DNA of 47,428 nt from Cetobacterium somerae ATCC BAA-474 (GTDB lineage Bacteria; Fusobacteriota; Fusobacteriia; Fusobacteriales; Fusobacteriaceae): assembly GCF_000479045.1 (NCBI RefSeq), contig NZ_KI518181.1:1-47428 (forward strand), written 5' to 3'. A model generated the notes under the pieces. The model was not told the DNA's origin. It worked only from the letters and a program-made list of their open reading frames with translations, and searched no databases. Below, in pieces: positions 23,841-32,024 of this stretch. Position numbers and translations under genes: made by a program. Each line of letters opens with the position of its first letter. The stretch's first letter is position 1.

Positions 23841-26297
23841 TTACTTTATCTTTTTTAAAATTATTGAAATAAAAGATAATGGGAACATCCATAAAATGTT
23901 ATAACCCCAAACATATAAAATATCTCTTATAGTTATTGATTCAACTAGCCAGCCAAAATATGTCATAAATACAACAAAAATTTGGGTTAAAACTATTGCT
24001 GAAAATAATTTCCATTGAGGAAATGGCTTTGTAAAAAACCACCCTGAACGTCTTGTTATAAATAGTAATAGATGTCCCCCAACAACTAATTGTAAAAATA
24101 CTAATGTTTGTAATTGACTAAAACTTGTTATCTGACTCCACCCTTTATCAGCCCATACAACAAGAGCAATACTTTGAACAACAGATATAATTCCTAAAAC
24201 AAAACTAACTGTGAAAACTCTCTTTTTATTCCAAATAGATGGACCTGAACTTATCTCTGCATTATCATAAGCTATTGTCATTATTGGGATATCATCTAAT
24301 AAAGCTAAAGATACAAGCATTATTGCTGTTAATGGAAAAAAAGAATCTCCATCTGTTGGAACAACTCTATGAATTAGATACTTTCCAATTAGTGTTACAA
24401 TAACGGAAAATATCATAATATTAATTGTCATTGCTATACGATAATATATGTAGCTCATCATTCTTGAAAATATTTTCTTAGCTTCATTTACAGCGTTCTC
24501 TATTACACTTAATCCTGGATTAGTTAAAATTAGTGCTGCTGCAGCTCTAGCTGCATCTGTCGCTCCTGAAACAGCAATTCCACAATCAGCTTGTTTAAGT
24601 GCTGGTGAATCATTAACACCATCACCTGTCATTGCACAAATATGACCTTTAGACTGCAAAACTTTTACAATTTCATATTTATGCTGTGGAAATACCTCTG
24701 CAAATCCGCTAGCTTCCTCTACTTGCTTTTGCATCTTTGACGTTATTGTCATATTTTTATCATCTGTTCCAAAAACATCTGTTGCCAATAAAATATTGTC
24801 TCCTATTCCTAACTGGTTAGCAACTTCCTTTGCAATATTTTGGCTATCTCCTGTTATCATTTTTACATCTATTCCCTCAGCTTTCAAAGCTTGAACAGTT
24901 GATTTACTATCAACTCTTAAAGGATCTGCCAAAGAGAATGTTCCCATATAGCTCCATGTTTCTCCATCACCAATTGCAAGTCCTAAAGATTTAAATCCAT
25001 GAGATGCTAATTCATCTATTTTGTCTTGAATATTTTTTAAATTATCCCCAACTAACTTGCACATTTCAACTATAACTTGTGGAGCTCCTTTTACTATATG
25101 AAATGTTTTCCCATCTTTTTCTACTACTGCTTCTACCCTTTTTATAACTGGATTAAAAGGTATAAATTTATCTATTTTATAGCTAGACAAAGAATCTTTA
25201 GACTTTAGAAAATTTTTAATAGCTAAATCTATAACATCCTCCCCTTTAGGATCAGAGGCTAAAACTCCATATGTTGTCATGAGTTCACTCGTTATTCCCT
25301 CAACTGGAAAAACTCCAGCTACACTTAATTTATTTTGAGTTAATGTTCCTGTTTTATCACTACAAAGAACATTTACACTTGCTAAGGCTTCTATAGAATT
25401 TAACTTAGAAACTATAGCTTTCATCTTTGATAGTTGTAAAGCTCCTAAAGCTATCGTTACAGATATAACCGCTGGCATTGCCACTGGGATAGTTGCAACC
25501 ATTAAAACCAATACTGTTTTTACTATTCTTAAAATAGTTACTTGATCTAAAGGTCTTATTAAAATCAATTGGAATGTTACTAAAATTATTGAAAGAACTA
25601 CAGCTCCAATTATTAAAAAATTACCTACAGATGTTATTTCACCTGTTAACTGACTCTTAGCTCCTGCCTCAGCCACTAATTTTGCCGTTTTACCAAAATA
25701 TGTATTTACACCAGTTGCAGTTACAACGACTATTACACTTCCCTCTTTAGCTATAGATCCTGAATATACTACGTCCTGTATATTTTTTGTAACTGGTAAA
25801 CTTTCACCTGTTAGGGCCGATTGATCAACTGTTAAATAATCTCCACTTAATATTTGAGCATCAGCAGGAACTACATTCCCTAAAGCAATTGCAACAATGT
25901 CACCCACAACTAAGTCTGAAGCTGGAATCTCTTGCCATTTAGAGTCTCTTAAAACATTAGCTTTTAATGCTAAATCATTCTTCAATGCTGCCAAGGCATC
26001 CTGTGCGCTTTTATCTTGTCTCCATCCAATAAAGGCATTTAGTAGTAATAATAACAATATAATTATAAAATCCTTTATATCCATTGTTATTAATGAAAGT
26101 ACAATTGCAGCTTCTATCATCCAAGGAATAGGTCCCCAAAAATACGGCATTAATTTTTGTAAAAGAGTTACTTTTTTCTCCTCTAATGCATTTTTTCCAT
26201 CTCTTAACAATCTTTTTTGTGCTTCTGAAGTATTCAATCCATTTTTCTCATCTGTTTCCAATTTTTTCAACAAATCATCATTTGAGATTTTATCCAT
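23841..26297 (-). CDS. Plasma-membrane-type H+-exporting P-type ATPase (type IIIA)
   Basis: 818 residues, close to the size of plant/fungal and archaeal PMA-type pumps. Key motifs are present: TGES (163-166), phosphorylation site CSDKTGTLT with Asp314, nucleotide-binding KGAP, and hinge MTGDGVNDSPALKQADCGIAV trimmed here to GDGVNDSPALKQADCG. The N-terminal FWGPIPWMIEAAIVLSLI is typical of proton pumps and not of Ca2+ or heavy-metal ATPases. It expels H+ with ATP hydrolysis at the inner membrane, raising the proton-motive force or resisting acid. It follows the MFS gene by 12 bases and is last in the ppk operon. The ATG has GGAGGATGAATTT upstream. Confidence 0.92.
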   Translation of the reverse strand: MDKISNDDLLKKLETDEKNGLNTSEAQKRLLRDGKNALEEKKVTLLQKLMPYFWGPIPWMIEAAIVLSLITMDIKDFIIILLLLLLNAFIGWRQDKSAQDALAALKNDLALKANVLRDSKWQEIPASDLVVGDIVAIALGNVVPADAQILSGDYLTVDQSALTGESLPVTKNIQDVVYSGSIAKEGSVIVVVTATGVNTYFGKTAKLVAEAGAKSQLTGEITSVGNFLIIGAVVLSIILVTFQLILIRPLDQVTILRIVKTVLVLMVATIPVAMPAVISVTIALGALQLSKMKAIVSKLNSIEALASVNVLCSDKTGTLTQNKLSVAGVFPVEGITSELMTTYGVLASDPKGEDVIDLAIKNFLKSKDSLSSYKIDKFIPFNPVIKRVEAVVEKDGKTFHIVKGAPQVIVEMCKLVGDNLKNIQDKIDELASHGFKSLGLAIGDGETWSYMGTFSLADPLRVDSKSTVQALKAEGIDVKMITGDSQNIAKEVANQLGIGDNILLATDVFGTDDKNMTITSKMQKQVEEASGFAEVFPQHKYEIVKVLQSKGHICAMTGDGVNDSPALKQADCGIAVSGATDAARAAAALILTNPGLSVIENAVNEAKKIFSRMMSYIYYRIAMTINIMIFSVIVTLIGKYLIHRVVPTDGDSFFPLTAIMLVSLALLDDIPIMTIAYDNAEISSGPSIWNKKRVFTVSFVLGIISVVQSIALVVWADKGWSQITSFSQLQTLVFLQLVVGGHLLLFITRRSGWFFTKPFPQWKLFSAIVLTQIFVVFMTYFGWLVESITIRDILYVWGYNILWMFPLSFISIILKKIK

Positions 26298-26309
26298 AAA
26301 TTCATCCTC

Positions 26310-27689
26310 CTAGTCATCTTTTAAGCTCCAATACTCTGAAATTTCATGCAATGATTTTCCTTTTGTCTCTGGTATTGTAAATACTAAAATAAAAAATATA
26401 AATCCAAAAACTGAGTAGATAAAAAATATTGAAGACCCTTTAAAAATTCTATTTAAAAAAATACTGTTTGCTATAATTGGAAGTGTCCATGATACTAAAA
26501 AATCACTAGCCCAGTTTACAATTCCTGCAAATCCAAGACTATATGCTCTTAAAGGAGTTGGTGATAACTCTCCTATATATAAAAATCTAATTGCTCCAGC
26601 TGAAAAGTTGTATGAAAATATAAATAGGTATACTAAATAGACAAGAAGCATTGAGTAGGAGCTTAAATATATATGTACTCCTATTATAAATAATGATGCG
26701 GACATGATGAAAGTTCCTATAAATAACAAAGTCTTTCTTCCGAATTTATCTACAGTTAACATTGATACTAAAGATCCTATAGTAAAAAAGACACCATTTA
26801 TTATACTTTGGTAAAATGCTGTATTAGGTCCTTCTGGCATAATCTTTCTAAAAATATCTGAAGAGTAATAAATCAATGGATTTATTCCACAAAGCTCTGT
26901 TAATGCTGCCATAAAAAATGATATAAATATAAGTTTTTTTAATTTCCCACTTTTTTCCATTTGGTGTTCTATATTTTTACTTTCATCATCATTTCTATTG
27001 TACTTACTATGTGTTTCTATAAATTTGTCACAATCAATATCTGGCCAAATATCTTGCATTATTTTTTTAGCTTCATCATCTCTGTTCTTCATTAAATACC
27101 AAACTGGACTATGAACAATATAAAATAAAAAAATTAAGTATATTGCAACTACAACAATCTCTGTTCCATAAATTGTTTTCCACATCCATAAGTTATCTTG
27201 AATAATATTTTGATATTTTAACATATTAAAAGTTACAAAGTATCCTAAGATTATCCCTAATCCAGTTGTAAATTGTAATATTGATCCCAATCCACCTCTT
27301 ATACTAGGAGGAGAAATCTCTGTGATATAGGACGGTTCTGAAGAAAATAACAGTCCCATACCTGCTCCTGCTATACCTCTACATAGTAGAAATAATTGAA
27401 ATTTATCACCAAATAAATATACACCTATTGCTCCTATTAACATAAAAATAGTTCCTATAATTAAAGCTCTTTTTCTTCCAAGCTCATCATTTATTTTTCT
27501 TGTAAAAATACTTCCTAAAACTGCTCCTACTATAAAAACTGATAATGCAAATCCTTCCCATGCTGAATTAAGATTAAAATGTGTGGCTACATTAGTTATC
27601 GTTCCTCCTGATATTCCCATATCATAACCTAAAACAAATCCAGCGCTTCCTGCAATAAAAGCTGAAATTATGGCTTTTTTATACTTCAT
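26310..27689 (-). CDS. Sugar-porter family MFS transporter
   Basis: About 459 residues with 12 membrane segments. Sugar-porter signatures are seen: GYDMGISGG in TM1, NDELGRKRAL in loop 2-3, VDKFGRKTLL in loop 8-9 and the terminal PETKGKSLHEISEYW. The PESPRYL element is altered to SPVWYLM. Such proteins are usually H+ or facilitated sugar/polyol carriers. The ATG at 27689 follows AAGGAGGG, which overlaps the ppk stop codon; the longer TTG frame overlapping ppk is not needed. Neighbouring genes are polyphosphate kinase before and an H+-ATPase after, so proton-coupled uptake backed by the pump is a reasonable inference. The substrate is unknown. Confidence 0.88.
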   Translation of the reverse strand: MKYKKAIISAFIAGSAGFVLGYDMGISGGTITNVATHFNLNSAWEGFALSVFIVGAVLGSIFTRKINDELGRKRALIIGTIFMLIGAIGVYLFGDKFQLFLLCRGIAGAGMGLLFSSEPSYITEISPPSIRGGLGSILQFTTGLGIILGYFVTFNMLKYQNIIQDNLWMWKTIYGTEIVVVAIYLIFLFYIVHSPVWYLMKNRDDEAKKIMQDIWPDIDCDKFIETHSKYNRNDDESKNIEHQMEKSGKLKKLIFISFFMAALTELCGINPLIYYSSDIFRKIMPEGPNTAFYQSIINGVFFTIGSLVSMLTVDKFGRKTLLFIGTFIMSASLFIIGVHIYLSSYSMLLVYLVYLFIFSYNFSAGAIRFLYIGELSPTPLRAYSLGFAGIVNWASDFLVSWTLPIIANSIFLNRIFKGSSIFFIYSVFGFIFFILVFTIPETKGKSLHEISEYWSLKDD

Positions 27690-27706
27690 ACCCGGCCCTC
27701 CTTTTC

Positions 27707-29692
27707 TCAAAATTTATTATCTAAATAATAATTTTGATATGAGAACTCTTTTTCATCCTTATTAGGTTTTATCACAGAGTATGTTCCATCTTCGTTTTCT
27801 TTCCATCTCTTCATATTATCCTTTAGGATATTTTCAAAATACAAATCTAGTTGTTGTCTATTTTTACTATTTTTTACAGGAAACATAAGCTCTACTCTTC
27901 GTTCTAAATTTCTAGTCATCCAATCTGCACTTGATAAAAAGTATTCTTTCTCTCCATTATTTTCAAAAATATAAACTCTGTTATGCTCTAAAAATCTTCC
28001 AACTATACTATAAACTTCTATATTTTCGCTCATATTTTTAACTCCAGGTAATAAACAACATGCTCCTCTAACAATTAAAACTATTTTTACTCCTGCATTT
28101 GAAGCATCATAAAGTTTATCTATCATACTTTCATCTGTTAATCCATTCATTTTAGCAATAATTCTTGCTTTTTTTCCTTTTAAAGCATTACTTATCTCTC
28201 TATCTACAAGTTTTTTAAATCGCTCTTCTAACTCTTGCGGTCCCACCCCAATCTCTTTCCAGTTTTGTCTTTCCTGTGGACTTATTAAATTAGAAAATAG
28301 ATTGGAAATATCTTCACCAATTCCTTCATCTGCTGTAAATAAAGAGATATCAACATAAGGTGCTTTATAGTAGTTTCCAGTTCCTAACTGAACATATCTT
28401 CTTATTTTTTCATTTTCTTTTCTTAAAATTAAAAGAGTTTTTCCGTGAACTTTTAAATCTTTTATTCCATAAATTACATGACATCCCACTCTTTCCAATT
28501 TTTTAGCCCACTCTATATTATCTCCCTCATCAAATCTGGCCTTAGCTTCAACTAATACTGTAACTTGTTTCCCTTTTTTACAAGCTTTTTCTAGTGCATC
28601 AATTATTGGCGAGTCATGATGTTTTACTCTATATAAAGTTTGTTTTATACCTAATACATCTGGATCATCTGCTGCTGTATCAATTAGCTCTGTAACTGCT
28701 TCAAAAGACTCATAAGGATGTAGTAACAATTTATCTTTTTTCTTTAAAGTTTCAAATATATTTTCTCCCTTCATCTTCTTTAAAAATTTTTCATTTAATG
28801 ATTCATATCTATATTTTTCATACCCTTTTAATCCCTCTATTGTCCATAGAAAATCTAAGTTTATAGGTCCTGATATTTCATATATCTCTGTTGTTAAAAG
28901 ACTAAAGTTTTTTGTAATAAAATCCTTCATCTCTTTAGATAATTTTCTATCATATTCAATTCTAATAACTTCACCCCACTCCCTCTCCTCTAATTGATCT
29001 TCAACTTCTTTTATTATATCTGCATTTACTTTTGAATCCTCTAAAATCTCTACACCTTCATCTCTTGTTAATCTAAAAATTCCAATCTCTTTTATTTCAA
29101 AATCTTCTAATTGAGAACTTAAATTACCTTTTATTAATTCCTCTATTAAAATAAAATGATTTTTATCCTCTTCGAGTTTTATAACTCTTTCAAACTCTCC
29201 TCTTAATTCAACCATAATAACTTTTTTTTCTTTTGTTTTTTTCTTTTCAATCATTCCTAATAAAACTAAATTTCCAGAAGCTATTCTTGGTATCGGATGA
29301 AATGGGTCAATCTCAATTATTTCTAATATTGGCTGAATCAATCTATTAAAATAATCATCTGCTAACTCTTTCTCTTTTTTACTTAAATTTAAATACTCTT
29401 TTATTTCAATATCTGTTTCTTTTTTTAAATCCTTTAAATATAAACTATACTCATTATAAATATTATCCACCATTTTTTTTATGGAATTATAAATTTTTTC
29501 TCTCTCTTTTTTTTCTCTTTTTTTAGGTATTCTAACCATGAAAAATTCATCTAAATTTGTTGATGCTATTGCTAAAAACATAGCTCTTTCTAAAAGTGGA
29601 TTTCTTCCAGATTTTGATTCATATACTACCCTACTATTAAACTCTAACCAACTTAAGTCCCTATTATAAAGTTCTTTTTTCTTTTCTTTCAT
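27707..29692 (-). CDS. ppk: Polyphosphate kinase (PPK1)
   Basis: 661 residues (family about 690). The N-terminal motif ELYNRDLSWLEFNSRV, the middle SFEAVTELIDTAADDPDVL and the two PLD-like catalytic histidine regions are present: His416 in KVHGKTLLILR and His570 in FLEHNRVYIFEN. These correspond to the phospho-histidine and second histidine of E. coli PPK1. The usual HAK is HGK here, a mild change. The enzyme reversibly builds polyphosphate from ATP. It is the first gene of a minus-strand operon with the MFS carrier and H+-ATPase; no exopolyphosphatase (ppx) is adjacent. The ATG is followed by MKEKKKELYNRDLSWLE, and it has AGGAGG upstream. Confidence 0.95.
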   Translation of the reverse strand: MKEKKKELYNRDLSWLEFNSRVVYESKSGRNPLLERAMFLAIASTNLDEFFMVRIPKKREKKEREKIYNSIKKMVDNIYNEYSLYLKDLKKETDIEIKEYLNLSKKEKELADDYFNRLIQPILEIIEIDPFHPIPRIASGNLVLLGMIEKKKTKEKKVIMVELRGEFERVIKLEEDKNHFILIEELIKGNLSSQLEDFEIKEIGIFRLTRDEGVEILEDSKVNADIIKEVEDQLEEREWGEVIRIEYDRKLSKEMKDFITKNFSLLTTEIYEISGPINLDFLWTIEGLKGYEKYRYESLNEKFLKKMKGENIFETLKKKDKLLLHPYESFEAVTELIDTAADDPDVLGIKQTLYRVKHHDSPIIDALEKACKKGKQVTVLVEAKARFDEGDNIEWAKKLERVGCHVIYGIKDLKVHGKTLLILRKENEKIRRYVQLGTGNYYKAPYVDISLFTADEGIGEDISNLFSNLISPQERQNWKEIGVGPQELEERFKKLVDREISNALKGKKARIIAKMNGLTDESMIDKLYDASNAGVKIVLIVRGACCLLPGVKNMSENIEVYSIVGRFLEHNRVYIFENNGEKEYFLSSADWMTRNLERRVELMFPVKNSKNRQQLDLYFENILKDNMKRWKENEDGTYSVIKPNKDEKEFSYQNYYLDNKF

Positions 29693-29825
29693 AATAAACC
29701 TCCTAAGTATTTATTTAAACAGATATAGAAAATATCTCTTACCTTTCCTTTGTTTTTAATTCATTTTTTCTGCTATCTTTAAATAGTTATCTCAAAGTAT
29801 ATTCTAAAGTAAGTCAAGATTTTAA

Positions 29826-29854
29826 TTGACAAATGTAAAATTTTCGGATATTAT
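29826..29854 (+). promoter_or_regulatory. Promoter of the purine-salvage operon
   Basis: TTGACA (29826-29831), 17 bases, TATTAT (29849-29854). Expected start near 29861, giving a leader of about 165 bases before the ATG at 30025. Confidence 0.85.
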
Positions 29855-29860
29855 TACTGT

Positions 29861-29992
29861 GTAAATTGAATAAAGTTGTACTTTAGTGCAACATGGCGCC
29901 CACAAGAGACTCATTAGGTTGTTTTATAACAGCTCATCTTGCTAGGGTGAAGTGTATCGTTAGCAAAGGTAATCCTAGGATTACCTTTTTTT
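29861..29992 (+). promoter_or_regulatory. Structured leader RNA with terminator (unassigned riboswitch-like element)
   Basis: The leader contains a 7-bp hairpin (29875-29881 with 29886-29892), a long-range helix CGCCC/GGGTG (29897-29901 with 29945-29949) continuing as CAAGA/TCTTG (29903-29907 with 29937-29941), and an alternative helix TTGCTA/TAGCAA (29939-29944 with 29961-29966) that excludes it and abuts the terminator. Placement before guanine deaminase and a purine permease suggests a purine-related signal. It lacks the purine riboswitch core (GTTTCTAC, CCGTAAA) and I could not match another class. Confidence 0.6.
29965..29992 (+). terminator. Leader terminator upstream of the deaminase gene
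   Basis: An 11-bp stem (29965-29975 with 29978-29988) of almost perfect palindrome, followed by TTTT, 30 bases before the ribosome site. It is positioned to stop transcription before the coding region. Confidence 0.9.
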
Positions 29993-30024
29993 ATTTATTA
30001 TTTTTTATCAGGAGGAATTTTATT

Positions 30025-30504
30025 ATGGATCACAAACTTTACTTAAGAAGATGTATTGAAATTGCAGATGAAGCAGTTGCTAGTGGAAATAATCCATTTG
30101 GAGCACTTCTAGTAGATTCTAAAGGAGATATTATCGTAGAATCTGGAAATATCGAAATTACTGAAAAAGATTGTACAGGTCATGCTGAAACAACAGTTAT
30201 GAGGAAAGCTACTAAACTTTATTCTAAGGAGTTTTTATGGGATTGTACTCTTTACACAACTGCTGAGCCTTGTTGTATGTGTACTGGAGCTATCTATTGG
30301 GGAAATGTTGGAAGAGTAGTATTTGGAATAACAGAAAAGCAACTTCTTGAGCTTACTGGTAGCCATGAGAAAAACCCTACCTTTGACGTTCCGTGTAGAG
30401 AGGTTTTAGCTAAAGGACAAAAAAATATCGAAGTTATCGGTCCAATTAATGATGTTGATTTACAAGAGGAGATAGTTAAGATACATAGAACTTTCTGGAA
30501 ATAG
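30025..30504 (+). CDS. Guanine deaminase-like nucleoside/nucleobase deaminase
   Basis: 159 residues, close to Bacillus GuaD (156). Zinc-binding motifs of the cytidine-deaminase-like fold are complete: HAE (His53, Glu55) and PCCMC (Cys83, Cys86) in TAEPCCMCTGAIYWGNV. The chosen ATG has AGGAGGAATTT upstream; a longer frame starts inside the leader RNA and is rejected. Guanine to xanthine conversion in the cytoplasm is the most likely reaction because an AzgA-type permease follows in the same operon and a guanine-class riboswitch lies between them. Adenine or other base deamination cannot be excluded. Expression probably depends on the leader terminator at 29965-29992. Confidence 0.82.
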   Translation: MDHKLYLRRCIEIADEAVASGNNPFGALLVDSKGDIIVESGNIEITEKDCTGHAETTVMRKATKLYSKEFLWDCTLYTTAEPCCMCTGAIYWGNVGRVVFGITEKQLLELTGSHEKNPTFDVPCREVLAKGQKNIEVIGPINDVDLQEEIVKIHRTFWK

Positions 30505-30507
30505 ATT

Positions 30508-30576
30508 GTTTAGTATAAAGTTGATAATAGGGATCAAATGTTTCTACAGGCAGCCGTAAATTGCCTACTACTAAAA
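30508..30576 (+). promoter_or_regulatory. Purine riboswitch, guanine class
   Basis: All conserved parts are in order: P1 TTTAGT (30509-30514) with ACTAAA (30570-30575), ATAA of J1/2, P2 TTGAT/ATCAA (30521-30525, 30533-30537) with loop AATAGGG, J2/3 GTTTCTAC (30540-30547), P3 AGGCA/TGCCT with loop GCCGTAAA, and J3/1 ACT (30567-30569). The C at 30568 is the specificity base and predicts guanine/hypoxanthine, not adenine. No terminator follows it, so control of translation at the ribosome site 30581-30590 is more likely. Confidence 0.9.
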
Positions 30577-30597
30577 AAATCGGAGGAATTCAAAACA

Positions 30598-31929
30598 ATG
30601 GAAAAAGTATTAAATCAAAATGTTAAAACTAGAGCTTATGATAAAATAGATAGTTATTTTCAAATAAGTGAAAGAGATAGTAGCTTAAAAAGAGAAATTT
30701 TAGGTGGATTTACAACATTTTTAACAATCTCTTATGTTATTTTTGTTAATCCAACTATTCTTGCATTAACTGGTATGGATAAAGGTGCACTTGTTACTGT
30801 TACATGTTTAGCTACAGCTATTGGATCTATTTTAGGGGGAGTTTTAGGTAATGTTCCTATCGCTCTTGCACCGGGTATGGGATTAAATGCCTTTTTTACC
30901 TTTACTCTTGTTATGGGAAATGGCTTAAGTTGGCAAGACTCTCTTGGTATTGTTTTTCTATCTGGAGTTTTCTATTTAGTTTTAGCTTTTGGAGGAATAA
31001 GAGAAAAAATAATTAGTGCTATTCCTAAAAGCTTGGGTATAGCTTCTACTGTTGGAATTGGACTTTTCTTATCTTTAATCGGTTTAAAAAGTATGGGTGT
31101 AGCTATTCCTAATGCTAGTACTCTTGTAGCTTTTGGAAAGATTACAACACCTGTTGCACTGTCTATTTTGGGATTATTTTTAATGTTTATATTTGATTTA
31201 AAAAAAGTTAGAGGTGGAATGCTTATTAGTATAGCTATTGTTTCACTGTTAGGAGTAATCTTTGGGGAGGTTTCTCTTCCTAGTATGATTTTATCATCTC
31301 CACCTAGCATAGCTCCTGTTGCAATGAAACTTAATATTATTAATGTTTTAAGACCATCTCTTCTTGGAGCTATATTCTCATTTATGTTCATAGATCTTTT
31401 TGACTCTTTAAGTGTTCTTTTATCTTGCTATAAAGAGATTCCTTTTAGAAATGAAGAGGAAAGAAAAAAAGGTCTTGGAAGAATGCTTTATGCTGATGTT
31501 ATCTCAACTATGATTGGTTCTTTACTTGGAACAAGTACAGTTACTACTTATGGTGAGTCTGTTGCTGGTATTACAGCTGGAGCTAGAACAGGTTTAGCTT
31601 CAATTGTTACAGGTTTATTATTTTTACTTTCACTTTTTGTTTCACCTTTAGTTGAAAGTGTTCCTGTATTTGCTGTTGCTCCATCTTTAGTTATTGTTGG
31701 AATTTTTATGTTTAGAAAAGTTTCATATTTAAACTTTAAGGATATGAAAGAGGCTATACCAGCTTTTATGACAATTATTCTTATGCCTATGACTCACAGT
31801 ATTGCCATTGGTTTAAGTTTTGGATTTATTTCTTACATTATCATTAATGTAGTTTGTAAAGAGTATGATAAAATTTCTAAAACTCTTTGGATTATTGGAA
31901 TTTTATCTTTTGTTAATATAATTTTATAA
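30598..31929 (+). CDS. NCS2 (AzgA/PbuG-like) purine permease
   Basis: 443 residues from ATG at 30598, which has CGGAGGAATT upstream; an ATG at 30538 lies inside the riboswitch and is rejected. Signatures of AzgA-type carriers include FLTISYVIFVNPTILA, ALAPGMGLNAFFTF and the domain around FIDLFDSLSVLLSC, with 12-14 membrane spans. These carriers import adenine, guanine or hypoxanthine with protons. The guanine-class riboswitch directly before it gives an independent control point from the deaminase. A weak terminator-like hairpin lies downstream (31972-32008). Confidence 0.9.
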   Translation: MEKVLNQNVKTRAYDKIDSYFQISERDSSLKREILGGFTTFLTISYVIFVNPTILALTGMDKGALVTVTCLATAIGSILGGVLGNVPIALAPGMGLNAFFTFTLVMGNGLSWQDSLGIVFLSGVFYLVLAFGGIREKIISAIPKSLGIASTVGIGLFLSLIGLKSMGVAIPNASTLVAFGKITTPVALSILGLFLMFIFDLKKVRGGMLISIAIVSLLGVIFGEVSLPSMILSSPPSIAPVAMKLNIINVLRPSLLGAIFSFMFIDLFDSLSVLLSCYKEIPFRNEEERKKGLGRMLYADVISTMIGSLLGTSTVTTYGESVAGITAGARTGLASIVTGLLFLLSLFVSPLVESVPVFAVAPSLVIVGIFMFRKVSYLNFKDMKEAIPAFMTIILMPMTHSIAIGLSFGFISYIIINVVCKEYDKISKTLWIIGILSFVNIIL

Positions 31930-31971
31930 ATCTAAAGGAATTTTTTATTTAAGTTAGTAAAGTAGATTGAG

Positions 31972-32008
31972 TAGCGGGTACTCCTTATGGTGTACCCGCT
32001 AAATTTTT
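31972..32008 (+). terminator. Hairpin between the permease and the ABC exporter pair
   Basis: A GC-rich 10-bp stem (TAGCGGGTAC at 31972-31981 with 31992-32001) and 10-nt loop, followed by AATTTTT. The ribosome site of the ABC gene (AGGGGG) begins immediately after it, so any promoter for that gene must be upstream of the hairpin. Confidence 0.65.
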
Positions 32009-32024
32009 AAGGGGGTTATATAAT

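Noticed and set aside
29941-29964. T-box-like string AGGGTGAAGTGTATCG in the deaminase leader
   Set aside because: The consensus T-box is AGGGTGG-ACCGCG; only the first six bases fit, no specifier stem was seen, and the downstream genes are not aminoacyl-tRNA or amino-acid genes.
29893-30024. Upstream extension of the deaminase frame (ATG at 29893)
   Set aside because: It runs through the leader hairpins and terminator and has no ribosome site; the ATG at 30025 has AGGAGGAATTT.
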